A stretch of 64,000 nucleotides of DNA from Sphingobacteriia bacterium 24-36-13 (GCA_002281875.1 NCHN01000002.1:1-64000); one strand, 5' to 3'. Shown: positions 45,091 through 54,804, counted from the stretch's first letter. The notes: generated by a model not told the origin, from the sequence alone. Made by a program: numbers and translations.

Positions 45091-45780
45091 TTAAGATGTG
45101 ACATACCCGGTTAATTGATAACCTAACAGTAAGAAACCTGCTGCCATCAGCAGGGTATTAGTTAGTGTAGAAAATCTAATAAAGCTTGGAGATCTTCGCC
45201 ATAGGGTAATAAGGATCAGTACAAAAGCTAGTGCAATAAATTGCCCTATTTCTACGCCAATATTAAAGCCCAATAAATTGGTAAACAGACCATCTTTATC
45301 AAATTTGAAATCCTGTAATTTACTTGCCAGTCCAAAGCCATGAAATAGCCCGAAAATTAAAACTGCTGCTTTGGTATTGGGTTGGGCTCCAAAAAACCGC
45401 TTAAAGCCCCCTAAATTATCGAAACCCTTATACACTATGGAAAGTGCAATGATGGCATCTATCAGGTAAGAATTAATCGAAATGTCGGCCATTACTCCGA
45501 GCAGTAGGGTTAAACTATGTCCGATGGTAAAAAAGCTGACGTAAAGCAACACTTCTTTCGGGCGATACAGGAAGAATATAACCCCAACTAAAAACAGCAA
45601 ATGATCATAGCCTGTGAGCATATGTTTGGCGCCAATATAGAGGAACGGGCCAAAGGCTACACCATCATTGCCAGATAAAAAGGTTTGTGTGTCGCCATCT
45701 ACTCCATGAGCCAAAACGTTGTTGCCAACGCTATATAAAATGAGTATAACAAGGAGAGACACTATTTTTTTTAAATTCAT
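45091..45780 (-). CDS. HupE/UreJ family metal transporter-like protein
   Basis: This 229-residue protein has a signal peptide-like start ending LAHG and about six hydrophobic segments. The conserved metal-site segments are YIGAKHMLTGYDHLLFLVG (about 48-66), FFTIGHSLTLLLG (about 83-95) and LIFGLFHGFGLASKL (about 142-156), all His-rich as in HupE/UreJ proteins linked to nickel or cobalt uptake or efflux. It is followed by the anchor-protein gene after 10 bases, a pairing seen in metal islands. The direction of transport is unknown. Confidence 0.88.
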   Translation of the reverse strand: MNLKKIVSLLVILILYSVGNNVLAHGVDGDTQTFLSGNDGVAFGPFLYIGAKHMLTGYDHLLFLVGVIFFLYRPKEVLLYVSFFTIGHSLTLLLGVMADISINSYLIDAIIALSIVYKGFDNLGGFKRFFGAQPNTKAAVLIFGLFHGFGLASKLQDFKFDKDGLFTNLLGFNIGVEIGQFIALAFVLILITLWRRSPSFIRFSTLTNTLLMAAGFLLLGYQLTGYVTS

Positions 45781-45798
45781 AACTTGTTTTGTTTATCA

Positions 45799-45838
45799 AT
45801 CAACTCTCCCCTCGAATGTGTTCGGGAGGAGAGTTGAT
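45799..45838. other. Long stem-loop upstream of the HupE gene
   Basis: ATCAACTCTCC pairs perfectly with GGAGAGTTGAT over 11 bases and the stem can extend inward through TCGAA/TTCGG to a TGTG loop. No T run follows on the minus strand. It lies between the lipoprotein and HupE genes and may protect or cut the operon mRNA, or act as an inefficient terminator. Confidence 0.55.
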
Positions 45839-45847
45839 CAAATTTAA

Positions 45848-46048
45848 TTAATGTGTATGTCCATGAGCCGCATCTGCACTGTCCTTAGCCATTTTATCTG
45901 CCGCTTTGGTACTGTCTGTACCGGTGCTATCTACGCTCATAGATTTTTGCCCAGTAACCGCAGGCGTTTCGGATGCATTGTTAGGATTATTTGAACAGGC
46001 TGAAAATACAATACAAGCCAGTGAAGTGATAATGACTACTTTTTTCAT
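45848..46048 (-). CDS. Small lipoprotein with His-rich C-terminus
   Basis: This 66-residue protein has a lipoprotein signal peptide (VIITSLACIVFSAC, lipidated Cys at residue 18) and a short Ser/Thr/Asp-rich mature part ending AHGHTH. The end could bind divalent metal. It is in the metal operon, 52 bases downstream of another His-rich secreted protein. No named family is recognised. Confidence 0.62.
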   Translation of the reverse strand: MKKVVIITSLACIVFSACSNNPNNASETPAVTGQKSMSVDSTGTDSTKAADKMAKDSADAAHGHTH

Positions 46049-46099
46049 GTTTATTTCTTTAATTTTTAATTTGATATTTACTGGTATTTAAAAGGAAGA

Positions 46100-46525
46100 T
46101 TAATGTTGATGTCCGTGTTCAAGATCAGCTTGCGAAACGTCGTTCTTAAATTTGGCAGTAATATTTTTACCTTTTACCATGAGGGAAACTGTACAGTAAG
46201 CGAAAATATTCGCTTTAGGGATGTTTACCAGAAAGGCATTTTTATCACTATTTTTGAGTGGGGCAGTGGCTTTTGTTTTGTTGGAAAATTCAAAGACAGC
46301 TGTTCCTTTAATTGCTTCGGTCGAAACGGTGTTTTCTTTGTTATCCAGTAAATAGAAGCTGATGGTGTTCGCTCCTTTTACCATTTCAATGTGGTATTCA
46401 CCCGCTGGCTGTACCATACCGCCGTGAGCAGCTTTGTGTGCATGACCTTCTGTCTGTGCATAGGAGATTGTTGAGCCAGCAAGCAACAGGGCGAATGCAA
46501 AGCCAATTGATTTGATTTTTTTCAT
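46100..46525 (-). CDS. Secreted His-rich protein of the metal operon
   Basis: This 141-residue protein has a signal peptide (SIGFAFALLLAGSTISYAQ) and His clusters at both ends of the mature part: TEGHAHKAAHGG near the start and LEHGHQH at the C-terminus. The centre is beta-rich with YHIEMVKGANTISFYLLD. It probably binds metal in the periplasm and may hand it to the efflux proteins encoded upstream (inference). It lies 71 bases after the P-type ATPase gene. Confidence 0.7.
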   Translation of the reverse strand: MKKIKSIGFAFALLLAGSTISYAQTEGHAHKAAHGGMVQPAGEYHIEMVKGANTISFYLLDNKENTVSTEAIKGTAVFEFSNKTKATAPLKNSDKNAFLVNIPKANIFAYCTVSLMVKGKNITAKFKNDVSQADLEHGHQH

Positions 46526-46596
46526 TTTGATTTTCTATTTATTAATTAATGTTTAAGTGAATTATAGAGTATTAATTATGAAATCTTTCGATTTTA

Positions 46597-48441
46597 TCAA
46601 TCCTGGATTTTTACACGCAACAGTTTTATCGAGTTGATAAATACTAAAGTATCAGGAAGCAAGTGGATCGCGGCTGCCTGAACAGGCCCCAGTATCTTCA
46701 TTAAAACAAGGGTAATTCCGATTACATGCACAACTCCAACGCCTACAATAATATTTTCTTTAATAGTCCGGAAAGCCCTTTTGCTAATTGCCCTTGCTCT
46801 TCCAATCTTTTCCAGGTTATCCTGCATCAGAACAATATCAGCAGCTTCCATTGCAGCCTCTGTACCCATTGCGCCCATGGCAATCCCAATGTTTGCCTGC
46901 ACTAACGCAGGTGCATCATTTATGCCATCACCTACCATAGCAACTTTTTCACCTTGTCCCTGAAGTTCTTTTACAATTTTAATTTTATCCTCCGGTAACA
47001 AATTGGCTCTGAAGTCTGTAATGCCTACCTGCTCAGAAACATGTTTCGCTGTTTCAGGATTATCACCGGTGAGCATCACAATATTTTTTACACCGCTTCG
47101 TCTTAACCCCTGTATCATTTCTTTCGCTCCTTCACGTATAGCATCCGATGTATAAAAAACGCCTGCTAATGTATTATCCACAGATAGGTAGATAGCCGTA
47201 TCGGTAAGGTTTTCTGAAGTAGAAGACATGGAAACTTTACTTTCTTCCATGTAAGATTTATTACCAAATAAAACCTGCTTGCCTTCTACTTTTGCTGAAA
47301 CGCCACGACCTTTTATTACTTCAAAGTTTTCTGGTTCGCCGTACGTAATTTTCAATTTATCTGCATAGCTAAGAATTGATTTTGCTAATGGATGGCTTGA
47401 ACGCCTGTCTACGGCAGCGGCTAACTGCACTAAACTATTTTCATTAAAGTTTTTATCAATTATTTCAACACGGTTAACAGCCGGAGTACCCGCAGTTAAT
47501 GTTCCTGTTTTATCAAAGACAATTGTAGTGACCTTGGCGAGTTCTTCCAAAAACTTACCGCCTTTAACAAGAATCCCTTCTCTTGCTGCACGGGCAATAG
47601 CGGCTATGGTAACCAGAGGGGTTGCTAATCCTAATTCTGCGGGAGATGTAAAAATCAATAACGCAATTACAAGCTTAACGTCACGGGTAAAATAATAGAC
47701 CGTACCCACAAAAACAAACACAACCGGTATCAGCCACGAAGCCACTTTATCGGTAAGTTTTTCAATTGGAGCCTGTTCATTTTCTGCTTCTTCTACTAAA
47801 GTTATAATGCGGGAAAAAACCGTATCTTTTCCAGCTTTTGTCATTTGAATATCGAGTGCTCCCAATTCAACAATGGTTCCCGCAAAGGCATCACTTCCAA
47901 CATTTTTTTCCTGCGGAACGCTTTCGCCTGTAATGGGAGCCTGGTTCACTGAACCAGATCCCCCTGTGACTTTTCCGTCCACCGGAATTTTCTCACCCGC
48001 TCTGACTAAAACAATATCTCCGATCTTTAGGCTGTCTATTTGAACGGTTTCTTCTTTATCATTTCTCTTAACGATAGCGGTTTTTGGCACAGAACCAATC
48101 AATTCCTTAATAGAAGCCCTTGCCCGTTCGCCGCTGGCGCTGGCAATATACTCGGCAATCAGGATGATCATTAGTACAACCGCGCCGGCAAGGTATTCTT
48201 TCCCCAAAACCGAAATGATAACTGCAATAGATATAAAAATCTCCGTACCGACCTTTCGTTCCTTAATAAGATCACGCCCGGCGGTCTTGACCAGGGAGTA
48301 AAGCCCGAAGGCCATTGCTGCCAGTAAAACAGGCAGGGGAATAACCTGGAAATAAAACAATAAACTGGCTATTCCGACAGTCAGAATGCGGACAATCTCC
48401 CAAAGAAACTGTCGGGCGAAAAATACTTTTGTGATGTTCAT
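46597..48441 (-). CDS. P1B-type heavy-metal ATPase with SPA motif
   Basis: This 614-residue P-type ATPase has the catalytic features VFDKTGTLTAGTP (phosphorylated Asp about 309), ITGESVPQE (actuator), MLTGDNPETA and MVGDGINDAPAL. It lacks an N-terminal heavy-metal-binding domain and starts with membrane helices. The intramembrane motif reads TSPAELGLATP near 269, where the family normally has CPC or SPC: the metal-binding Cys is absent and a Glu follows. It is therefore probably not specific for Cu or Zn in the usual way. It lies 30 bases after the adaptor gene in the divalent-metal operon. Confidence 0.9.
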   Translation of the reverse strand: MNITKVFFARQFLWEIVRILTVGIASLLFYFQVIPLPVLLAAMAFGLYSLVKTAGRDLIKERKVGTEIFISIAVIISVLGKEYLAGAVVLMIILIAEYIASASGERARASIKELIGSVPKTAIVKRNDKEETVQIDSLKIGDIVLVRAGEKIPVDGKVTGGSGSVNQAPITGESVPQEKNVGSDAFAGTIVELGALDIQMTKAGKDTVFSRIITLVEEAENEQAPIEKLTDKVASWLIPVVFVFVGTVYYFTRDVKLVIALLIFTSPAELGLATPLVTIAAIARAAREGILVKGGKFLEELAKVTTIVFDKTGTLTAGTPAVNRVEIIDKNFNENSLVQLAAAVDRRSSHPLAKSILSYADKLKITYGEPENFEVIKGRGVSAKVEGKQVLFGNKSYMEESKVSMSSTSENLTDTAIYLSVDNTLAGVFYTSDAIREGAKEMIQGLRRSGVKNIVMLTGDNPETAKHVSEQVGITDFRANLLPEDKIKIVKELQGQGEKVAMVGDGINDAPALVQANIGIAMGAMGTEAAMEAADIVLMQDNLEKIGRARAISKRAFRTIKENIIVGVGVVHVIGITLVLMKILGPVQAAAIHLLPDTLVFINSIKLLRVKIQD

Positions 48442-48471
48442 AAGTAAATGATAAGTAGAACGTGGTTATAT

Positions 48472-49671
48472 TTATTCTTCCTCAGAATTTTTTAAGGCAG
48501 ACAGGATGGCATAAGCATTCTTTACCACCACTTTAGTTTTTTCAATATTCATATCCTGTGGCAGCGTTACAGCAGTATAGCCTTCCTGTTCCGTGCCTTT
48601 TTTAATTTCTTCTAACTGGAACGTGTATCCGGTGGAAGACTGGCCTGTTTGCACAATCAGATAGTCCTTTCCTTCTAACTGGACAATTGCTTCAGAGGGC
48701 ACCGCATACTGCTTTTCTGTACCCGTTTCAATCCAGGCTTTGACATACATACCCGGCAAAAGACCATTTTCGTGTTGCTTTTCGATATGGCAATGCACTG
48801 GTATAATCCGATCATCTCCGGTAGATTTTCCTACTAAAAATATCTTGGCTGTACGGTTAAAATTGTTTTCATTAGCCGAAGAGAACTTTACGGTTTGCCC
48901 TACCTGTATTTTTCCCAGATCCTTTTCCAAAGCGTCTAATGCCAGATGGATATCATCTTTATTGATCAGCTCGAATAAAACATCCGTGGGGTTTGCATAT
49001 TTACCGATACTCACGTTACTGGTTTTTATATATCCGCTGATAGGGGCATACAGATTAGCCGTTCGTGTTATCTTCCCTGATCGTAAGGAAGACCTGCTAA
49101 TGCCAGCCAAGGCTAAATTTTGTTCAAGCCCGCTTATGCGTGCTTGCATAACCTTGTATTCAGATGCTACCTGCTGAAATGTTTTTGCAGAATTCACATC
49201 TTCTTCCCTTAATTTTTGTTGACGTTTGTATTCCTGTTCGAGATATTGCAGGCGACCTTTGCTCTCCAGATAATCCTGTTGCATGTTGACGAATTGAGGA
49301 TTTTCGATAGTCGCTAAAACCTCCCCCTTTCTTACTGCCTGTCCGGGAAGTAGCCCCGCAGTTTTTAAATAGCCTCCCAACGGGGCGGAAACGATGGCAG
49401 AACTTTGAGGTTCCACGTCGATCACTCCATTTAACTTGATGATATTACTCAAATTCCGCATTTCAACAGCCCCTGTTGCTATCCCTGCCAGTCGGTATTG
49501 CTCAGATGTAAATATGATCTGCTTTGCTGTAGTAGCCGCAGTATCTTTCGGGTTTCCGGCTGTGTCTACCGTAGTATCGTTATCTGCTGATTCCTGTTTG
49601 TTGCTGCAAGCTGCCAGGAACAAAAGAGCCAACATTGCTAGCGAAATATTTTTATTTAATGATAAGTTCAT
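48472..49671 (-). CDS. RND efflux periplasmic adaptor (CzcB/CusB-like)
   Basis: This 399-residue protein has a lipoprotein signal with LLFLAACSN (Cys at residue 22), a split lipoyl-like domain (GGYLKTAGLLPGQAVRKGEV and later LYAPISGYIKTSNVS), a helical hairpin (about 125-195) and a beta-barrel plus membrane-proximal domain (LLPGMYVKAWIETG). This is the usual membrane-fusion-protein layout of heavy-metal RND systems. It bridges the inner-membrane pump and outer-membrane factor encoded upstream, 25 bases away. Confidence 0.92.
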   Translation of the reverse strand: MNLSLNKNISLAMLALLFLAACSNKQESADNDTTVDTAGNPKDTAATTAKQIIFTSEQYRLAGIATGAVEMRNLSNIIKLNGVIDVEPQSSAIVSAPLGGYLKTAGLLPGQAVRKGEVLATIENPQFVNMQQDYLESKGRLQYLEQEYKRQQKLREEDVNSAKTFQQVASEYKVMQARISGLEQNLALAGISRSSLRSGKITRTANLYAPISGYIKTSNVSIGKYANPTDVLFELINKDDIHLALDALEKDLGKIQVGQTVKFSSANENNFNRTAKIFLVGKSTGDDRIIPVHCHIEKQHENGLLPGMYVKAWIETGTEKQYAVPSEAIVQLEGKDYLIVQTGQSSTGYTFQLEEIKKGTEQEGYTAVTLPQDMNIEKTKVVVKNAYAILSALKNSEEE

Positions 49672-49696
49672 TGCTTTATGTTTATTTAATCGTTAA

Positions 49697-52600
49697 TTAT
49701 TTGGTGCCTAACAAGGTTTCAATTGAAATCACGGACTGATTGTACCGGTAAAGGTTATCCAGATATTCTGATTGGATATTAATTGCCAATGTCAGATTTT
49801 GCAGATGCTGTATGTAAGAAATATCACCACTTTTAAAGCCCTTGTTGGAATTATCAATTATCAGTTCTGCCTGTGGCAAAGCCTGTTTTTGATAATAAGT
49901 TAATGTGTTTTGAAGTTTGTTATACTGTTGCACCAGTCTTTGCAATTCACCCTGCTGGGTAGTCTTGGTTAGGGCTATCTGAGATTGGGCAATATTTTCA
50001 TTTATTTTAGCCGCATTTATTTTTGAACGGTATCCGCCTGGGAAAATTGGAATAGCCAGCCCTAACTGATAAAAGGAAAAGCGGTCACTACCGGTAAATT
50101 CACGATTTGCCCCATTTATATTTTGAAGCCCCTTGTAAGTCTGGCTGCTGTAACCCAATATAATATCAGGCAGCATCCTGTTTTTTTCAACTTTGGTCTG
50201 CTGCTCATTTACTTTGAGCTCCTGTTGTAGATATTGAATGAGCGGGCTTTGTGCTACTGAACTACTATCAGGTAAAACGGGTCTTCTCTGTACCAGCAGG
50301 GAATCAGCGATTGAAATGTTATCCTGTGTATTCAACAACGTTTGTAGCTGCTTTTTCGCAATCTCGATATCCGCATTGTTTTGTTCAATCCTGTTTTTTA
50401 TCTGCATGGATTGGACGGAGGAAGTAACACTTTCCAGTTTTGTAGATTCCCCTGCCCTATATCGTAGACTGCTTGATCTATCCAGATTTTTGTAAATGCT
50501 ATCCTGGTGAAGTAATGATCTCCTTTTTTCCGCTACATAAACATATTGCAGGTAAGCAGATTTCACATCATTTACCAGATCATTTTCTTTGATAACCTTG
50601 TATTTTTCACTACTGGCAACCCTTTCACCAGCCAATTTGGACTGACTGCTGTAAAGAGTAGGAAAATCTAACCGTTGAGTAACATTTAAAATATTATCCT
50701 GTACGGTAGGATTGCTCACGACTCCCTGGGTGTAGAATAGATCGGTTTTTGGAATGGTTACCGACCCCCGTTTAAGGGCTTTTTGCAGATCAGTCTGATA
50801 CTGGGCTATCTTTATACTATTGTTGTTTTTTAAGGCTTCATCAATAGCTTGCTGAAGCGTTAACTGCCTAACGGGAGCTTGTGTAATCTCCTGTGCCCTA
50901 AGTGAAGAGGTAGGGAATAGGCTTACTAATAAAACAAACACTGTAACTATAGTTACTGCTTTAGGATTTATTTTTACTTTCTTGGTGAAATAAATGTATA
51001 AAACCGGCAACACGATCAGGGTAAGCAACGTTGCAGTAAGCAATCCGCCGATCACAACCGTTGCCAAAGGACGTTGTACTTCCGCACCCGAAGATGAAGA
51101 GATAGCCATAGGTAAAAATCCCAAGGAAGCTACGGTGGCCGTCATTAATACCGGTCTTAACCGTACACGTGTACCTTTGCGTACCCTTTCGTAAACATCA
51201 TCAATCCCTTCTTTAGCCAAGCGGTTAAATTCGGCTATAAGTACAATACCATTCAACACGGCAACGCCAAATAAGGCAATAAAACCTACACCCGCAGAAA
51301 TACTGAACGGCATGCCTCTTATCAACAGGGCAAAAACACCCCCGATTGCAGATAATGGAATTGCGGTAAAGATCAGAAGGCTTTGCTTCATCGAACCAAA
51401 AGTAAAGTATAACAGCAGCAAAATAAGTAGCATGGCTACCGGTACAGCAATGGAAAGACGCTGGGTAGCTTCTTTTAAATTTTGGAACTGACCGCCATAA
51501 CTAACGTAATAACCCGCGGGCATGTTCACTTTTGAATCTATAATTTTCTGAATATCGTTTACGATACTTTGTACATCACGATTACGAACATTAAAACCTA
51601 TGGTTATTCTACGTTTTGCGTTATCACGCTGGATCTGGACAGGCCCTGGTTTGTAGGATATATTGGCCACTTCACCCAGGGGAACCTGCTGGCCCGATGG
51701 GGTAGTTACATATAAGTTCCGCACATCTGTAATATCTGTACGATAAGCACTGTCCAACCGTACAACCAAATCAAAGCGGCGCTCTCCCTCATAAACAAGC
51801 CCGGCCGATTTACCTGCAAAAGCAGTTTCAATAGCATTGTTGATGTCTTCGACATTCATGGCATACTGTGCCAATTTATCCCGGTTAAGCTGAATCTGTA
51901 TCTGCGGCAATCCGGTTACTTCTTCTATATATAAATCCTCTACGCCTTCAACTGATCTAATATTCTTTCCAACACCATTTGCCAGGTCAGATAGCATATT
52001 CAAATCTTCGCCATAGATCTTGATCACTACATCCTGCTTTGCTCCGGTAAGCAGCTCGTTAAAGCGCATCTGGATAGGTTGCTGGAAACTGAACGTGGCA
52101 TTTGGAATCACAGAAAGAGATTTCTGCATTTTTTGAACCAATTCTTCCCTTGAGTCGGCACTTGTCCATTCTTTCTTTGGTTTTAAGATAACCATCATGT
52201 CACCTGCATCTATTGGCATGGGGTCTGTTGGAATTTCGCCCGAACCAATTTTATTTACAACCTGTTTTACTTCAGGATAATTCTTTAATATGATCGTTTG
52301 CGCTTTTTGAGAAACCTCGATCATTTGCTGGATGGAACTTCCAACGGGAACCCTTGTTTCAACTGCAAAATCGCCTTCATCCAATTGGGGAATAAATTCA
52401 CCGCCCATACGGGTGAAGGTAAATACAGTAACAACAAACAAAACTATAGCAATAACTACTACCAATGACTTTTTGAACATCGCCCTTTCGATAACCGGAC
52501 GGTATACACGCTGGAAAAAATCCATCATCCGGTCAGAAAAATTACGCTTATGTTGTGTTCTGCGGCTCAATGCGAGCGCCGACATCATGGGAACATAGGT

Positions 52601-54091
52601 AAGTGATAATAAGAAAGCTCCCAGAATTGCAAAGGATACTGTTTGCGCCATTGGCCCAAACATTTTACCTTCAACACCTACCAATGCTAAAAGGGGAAGA
52701 TATACGATAAGGATAATGATCTGGCCGAAGGCAGCAGAGCTCATCATTTTCCCCGCTGATTCCCGCACTTCTTCATCCATTTGATCCGATGTTAGCTTAG
52801 TAATTCCCTCGTGATGATGTTTACTCTGTGTTATCCGGTGCATGACCGTCTCCACGATAATCACCGCCCCATCTACGATCAATCCAAAATCGATGGCTCC
52901 CAGGCTCATCAGGTTTCCGGAAACCCCAAACAGGTTCATCATGGCTATGGCAAACAGCATAGAAAGCGGGATAACAGAAGCAACCACTAAACCGCCTCGA
53001 AGATTCCCTAAAAATAAGATCAAAACGAAAATTACGATCAGGGCACCCTCTGCAAGATTGGTTACTACGGTTGAAATAGCACTGTCAACGAGTTTTTTCC
53101 GGTCAAGATAAGGTTCTATAGTTACGCCCTCTGGCAATGTCTTTTTTATCTGCTCGATCTTTTCTTTTACATCTGATATTACCTGAGAGGAATTAGCCCC
53201 TTTCAACATCATCACGATTCCGGTTACCACCTCGCCCTGTCCATTACGGGTAGCGGCTCCATATCGGACACTATGACCAAACTGAACTTTGGCCACATCC
53301 CTAATAAGTACCGGCATTCCGTTTTCCCTGGCTTTTACAACAATTTTGTTGATCTCATCAAGGCTTTTAACAAGACCTTCACTACGGATGAAATAAGCAT
53401 TTGGATTTTTATCAATGTAGGCCCCGCCTGTGTTCTGGTTATTTTTATCCAATGCGCTAAAAATATCTGCAATGGTAATATCCATGCTCCGCAGCTTATC
53501 TGGATCAACGGCTACTTCGTACTGTTTTACAAAACCTCCAAATCCGCTTACTTCAGCAACTCCCGGCGTACCTAATAACTGTCTTTTAATGATCCAGTCT
53601 TGTATGGTGCGCAATTCGGTCGCATCATATTTATCCTCGTATCCTTTTTTCGGGTGGATAACGTACTGGTAAATTTCACCCAAACCAGTCGTTACAGGAG
53701 CCATTTCCGGCTTTCCGACGCCCTCGGGGATATTATTTGCCGCAAGGGTAAGACGTTCCTGTACTTGTTGCCTGCCCCAGTATAGATCCACGTTTTCTTT
53801 AAAAACGATGGTAACGATGGAAAGTCCAAACCGCGAAAAGGAACGCATATCTTTTATACCCGGAATACTGACCATTGTCTGTTCTACGGGAAAGGTGACC
53901 AATTGCTCGACTTCCTGCGCTGCTAAAGTTGGAGATACCGTGATCACCATTACCTGGTTGTCTGTAATATCAGGAACAGCGTCAATGGGAAGCTTTGTGA
54001 GGGAATAACTGCCCCAGGCTATTAAAGCGAGGGTGAATAATCCGATAATTAATTTATTTTTTATCGAAAATTGTATGATTTTATCTAACAT
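49697..54091 (-). CDS. Fused heavy-metal RND pump and outer-membrane factor (CzcA-TolC)
   Basis: This 1464-residue protein joins two usually separate parts. Residues 1 to about 1030 are an HME-type RND pump with twelve membrane segments. The proton-relay helix DFGLIVDGAVIIVE fits the divalent-cation CzcA type better than the monovalent CusA type. A hydrophobic stretch at about 1040-1064 (VTIVTVFVLLVSLFPTSS then LRAQE) looks like an internal signal peptide with a cleavage site. The rest (about 1066-1464) is a TolC-like factor (LTLQQAIDEALKNNNSIKIA; later SQIALTKTTQQGELQRLVQ). Fusions of this kind are known in Bacteroidota. It follows the His-rich secreted gene by 229 bases. Confidence 0.93.
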   Translation of the reverse strand: MLDKIIQFSIKNKLIIGLFTLALIAWGSYSLTKLPIDAVPDITDNQVMVITVSPTLAAQEVEQLVTFPVEQTMVSIPGIKDMRSFSRFGLSIVTIVFKENVDLYWGRQQVQERLTLAANNIPEGVGKPEMAPVTTGLGEIYQYVIHPKKGYEDKYDATELRTIQDWIIKRQLLGTPGVAEVSGFGGFVKQYEVAVDPDKLRSMDITIADIFSALDKNNQNTGGAYIDKNPNAYFIRSEGLVKSLDEINKIVVKARENGMPVLIRDVAKVQFGHSVRYGAATRNGQGEVVTGIVMMLKGANSSQVISDVKEKIEQIKKTLPEGVTIEPYLDRKKLVDSAISTVVTNLAEGALIVIFVLILFLGNLRGGLVVASVIPLSMLFAIAMMNLFGVSGNLMSLGAIDFGLIVDGAVIIVETVMHRITQSKHHHEGITKLTSDQMDEEVRESAGKMMSSAAFGQIIILIVYLPLLALVGVEGKMFGPMAQTVSFAILGAFLLSLTYVPMMSALALSRRTQHKRNFSDRMMDFFQRVYRPVIERAMFKKSLVVVIAIVLFVVTVFTFTRMGGEFIPQLDEGDFAVETRVPVGSSIQQMIEVSQKAQTIILKNYPEVKQVVNKIGSGEIPTDPMPIDAGDMMVILKPKKEWTSADSREELVQKMQKSLSVIPNATFSFQQPIQMRFNELLTGAKQDVVIKIYGEDLNMLSDLANGVGKNIRSVEGVEDLYIEEVTGLPQIQIQLNRDKLAQYAMNVEDINNAIETAFAGKSAGLVYEGERRFDLVVRLDSAYRTDITDVRNLYVTTPSGQQVPLGEVANISYKPGPVQIQRDNAKRRITIGFNVRNRDVQSIVNDIQKIIDSKVNMPAGYYVSYGGQFQNLKEATQRLSIAVPVAMLLILLLLYFTFGSMKQSLLIFTAIPLSAIGGVFALLIRGMPFSISAGVGFIALFGVAVLNGIVLIAEFNRLAKEGIDDVYERVRKGTRVRLRPVLMTATVASLGFLPMAISSSSGAEVQRPLATVVIGGLLTATLLTLIVLPVLYIYFTKKVKINPKAVTIVTVFVLLVSLFPTSSLRAQEITQAPVRQLTLQQAIDEALKNNNSIKIAQYQTDLQKALKRGSVTIPKTDLFYTQGVVSNPTVQDNILNVTQRLDFPTLYSSQSKLAGERVASSEKYKVIKENDLVNDVKSAYLQYVYVAEKRRSLLHQDSIYKNLDRSSSLRYRAGESTKLESVTSSVQSMQIKNRIEQNNADIEIAKKQLQTLLNTQDNISIADSLLVQRRPVLPDSSSVAQSPLIQYLQQELKVNEQQTKVEKNRMLPDIILGYSSQTYKGLQNINGANREFTGSDRFSFYQLGLAIPIFPGGYRSKINAAKINENIAQSQIALTKTTQQGELQRLVQQYNKLQNTLTYYQKQALPQAELIIDNSNKGFKSGDISYIQHLQNLTLAINIQSEYLDNLYRYNQSVISIETLLGTK

Positions 54092-54126
54092 TACAATGTA
54101 TTAGTTAAATGGTATTTAAAAGACGT

Positions 54127-54263
54127 TAATAGCAACAAACCCTAACTTTTTGCACATTAAATGCAGAAAGATTATTCGTCTTTTGAAGGATTATTATAGA
54201 TACTTTATCGAATGGGGGTATCAATACAGAATTGGTGCATTACGATACAGTAATAGCAACAAA
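54127..54263 (-). promoter_or_regulatory. Two repeated promoter-like elements upstream of the RND gene
   Basis: TTTGTTGCTATTA (minus strand) occurs at 54127-54139 and 54251-54263. In the first copy TAGGGTTTG precedes, one base longer than the consensus box. Similar sequence lies at the DUF1259 promoter (61094-61109). The spacer of 229 bases holds no other gene and probably carries the pump's promoter. Confidence 0.4.
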
Positions 54264-54320
54264 GGCAATTAAAGCCACCGAATAATTCAGTGCTTAATCA
54301 TGCATCAATATTTAAAGAAA

Positions 54321-54713
54321 TTAACAGGAAGGGGGGCCCCGGAGGAAGAAGGAGCTGGAAATATAACTGGATGATATAGCGATATGCTCCCAAAACGGTC
54401 GTTTCTTAAAATGGGAATGCCGACCAAAAGAATACGCTGAAACACTAAAAAATGATTGGGAATAAAATTTATTTATTTGGGGACTTACTTTCTTTTCAAC
54501 CGCTCCTAAATAAACTAGGTGCTTTCCGTCCGCACTATGCTGAAAATGTGAAAAAGCGTTTTGAAGATCCGTCAGCCCGTTATTTAAGGAATGGGGCACT
54601 GCCGCCGAATGTTCAGCCATAGCATGTTCATCATCATGGAGATGGGGAACAACATCGTGTCCCGCCATAACCAGCAGTGATAGAATAAATGTTATGTACT
54701 TTATTATTTTCAT
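54321..54713 (-). CDS. Secreted His-rich protein at the head of the metal operon
   Basis: This 130-residue protein has a signal peptide (IIKYITFILSLLVMAGHD) followed by a His/Asp cluster (HDVVPHLHDDEHAMAEHS, about 19-36) and further His residues in FSHFQHSADGKH. No named family is clear, though it recalls periplasmic metal sensors of efflux clusters. A perfect TAnnTTTG box lies just upstream. It precedes the fused RND gene on the same strand. Confidence 0.65.
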   Translation of the reverse strand: MKIIKYITFILSLLVMAGHDVVPHLHDDEHAMAEHSAAVPHSLNNGLTDLQNAFSHFQHSADGKHLVYLGAVEKKVSPQINKFYSQSFFSVSAYSFGRHSHFKKRPFWEHIAISSSYISSSFFLRGPPSC

Positions 54714-54724
54714 TGAACTAAAAG

Positions 54725-54732
54725 CAAAAATA
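54725..54732 (-). promoter_or_regulatory. -7 box of the metal operon
   Basis: TATTTTTG on the minus strand matches TAnnTTTG and ends 11 bases before the ATG at 54713, implying a leader of only a few bases. No convincing -33 element is seen. Confidence 0.5.
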
Positions 54733-54804
54733 TGCTATTTATACGTGGCTAAAATAGTTATTTTATCTTAAAATTAGTTTTAAAGTGAGAAAAAAAATAC
54801 TTTT

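Noticed and set aside
52842..53111. Plus-strand frame opposite the RND pump
   Set aside because: It runs antisense to conserved RND sequence and has no start context or family resemblance.
46597..54713. Copper-specific (Cus) naming of the metal operon
   Set aside because: The RND helix has the DFG...DGA...E pattern of divalent-cation pumps and the ATPase lacks CPC, so a silver/copper label is not supported.
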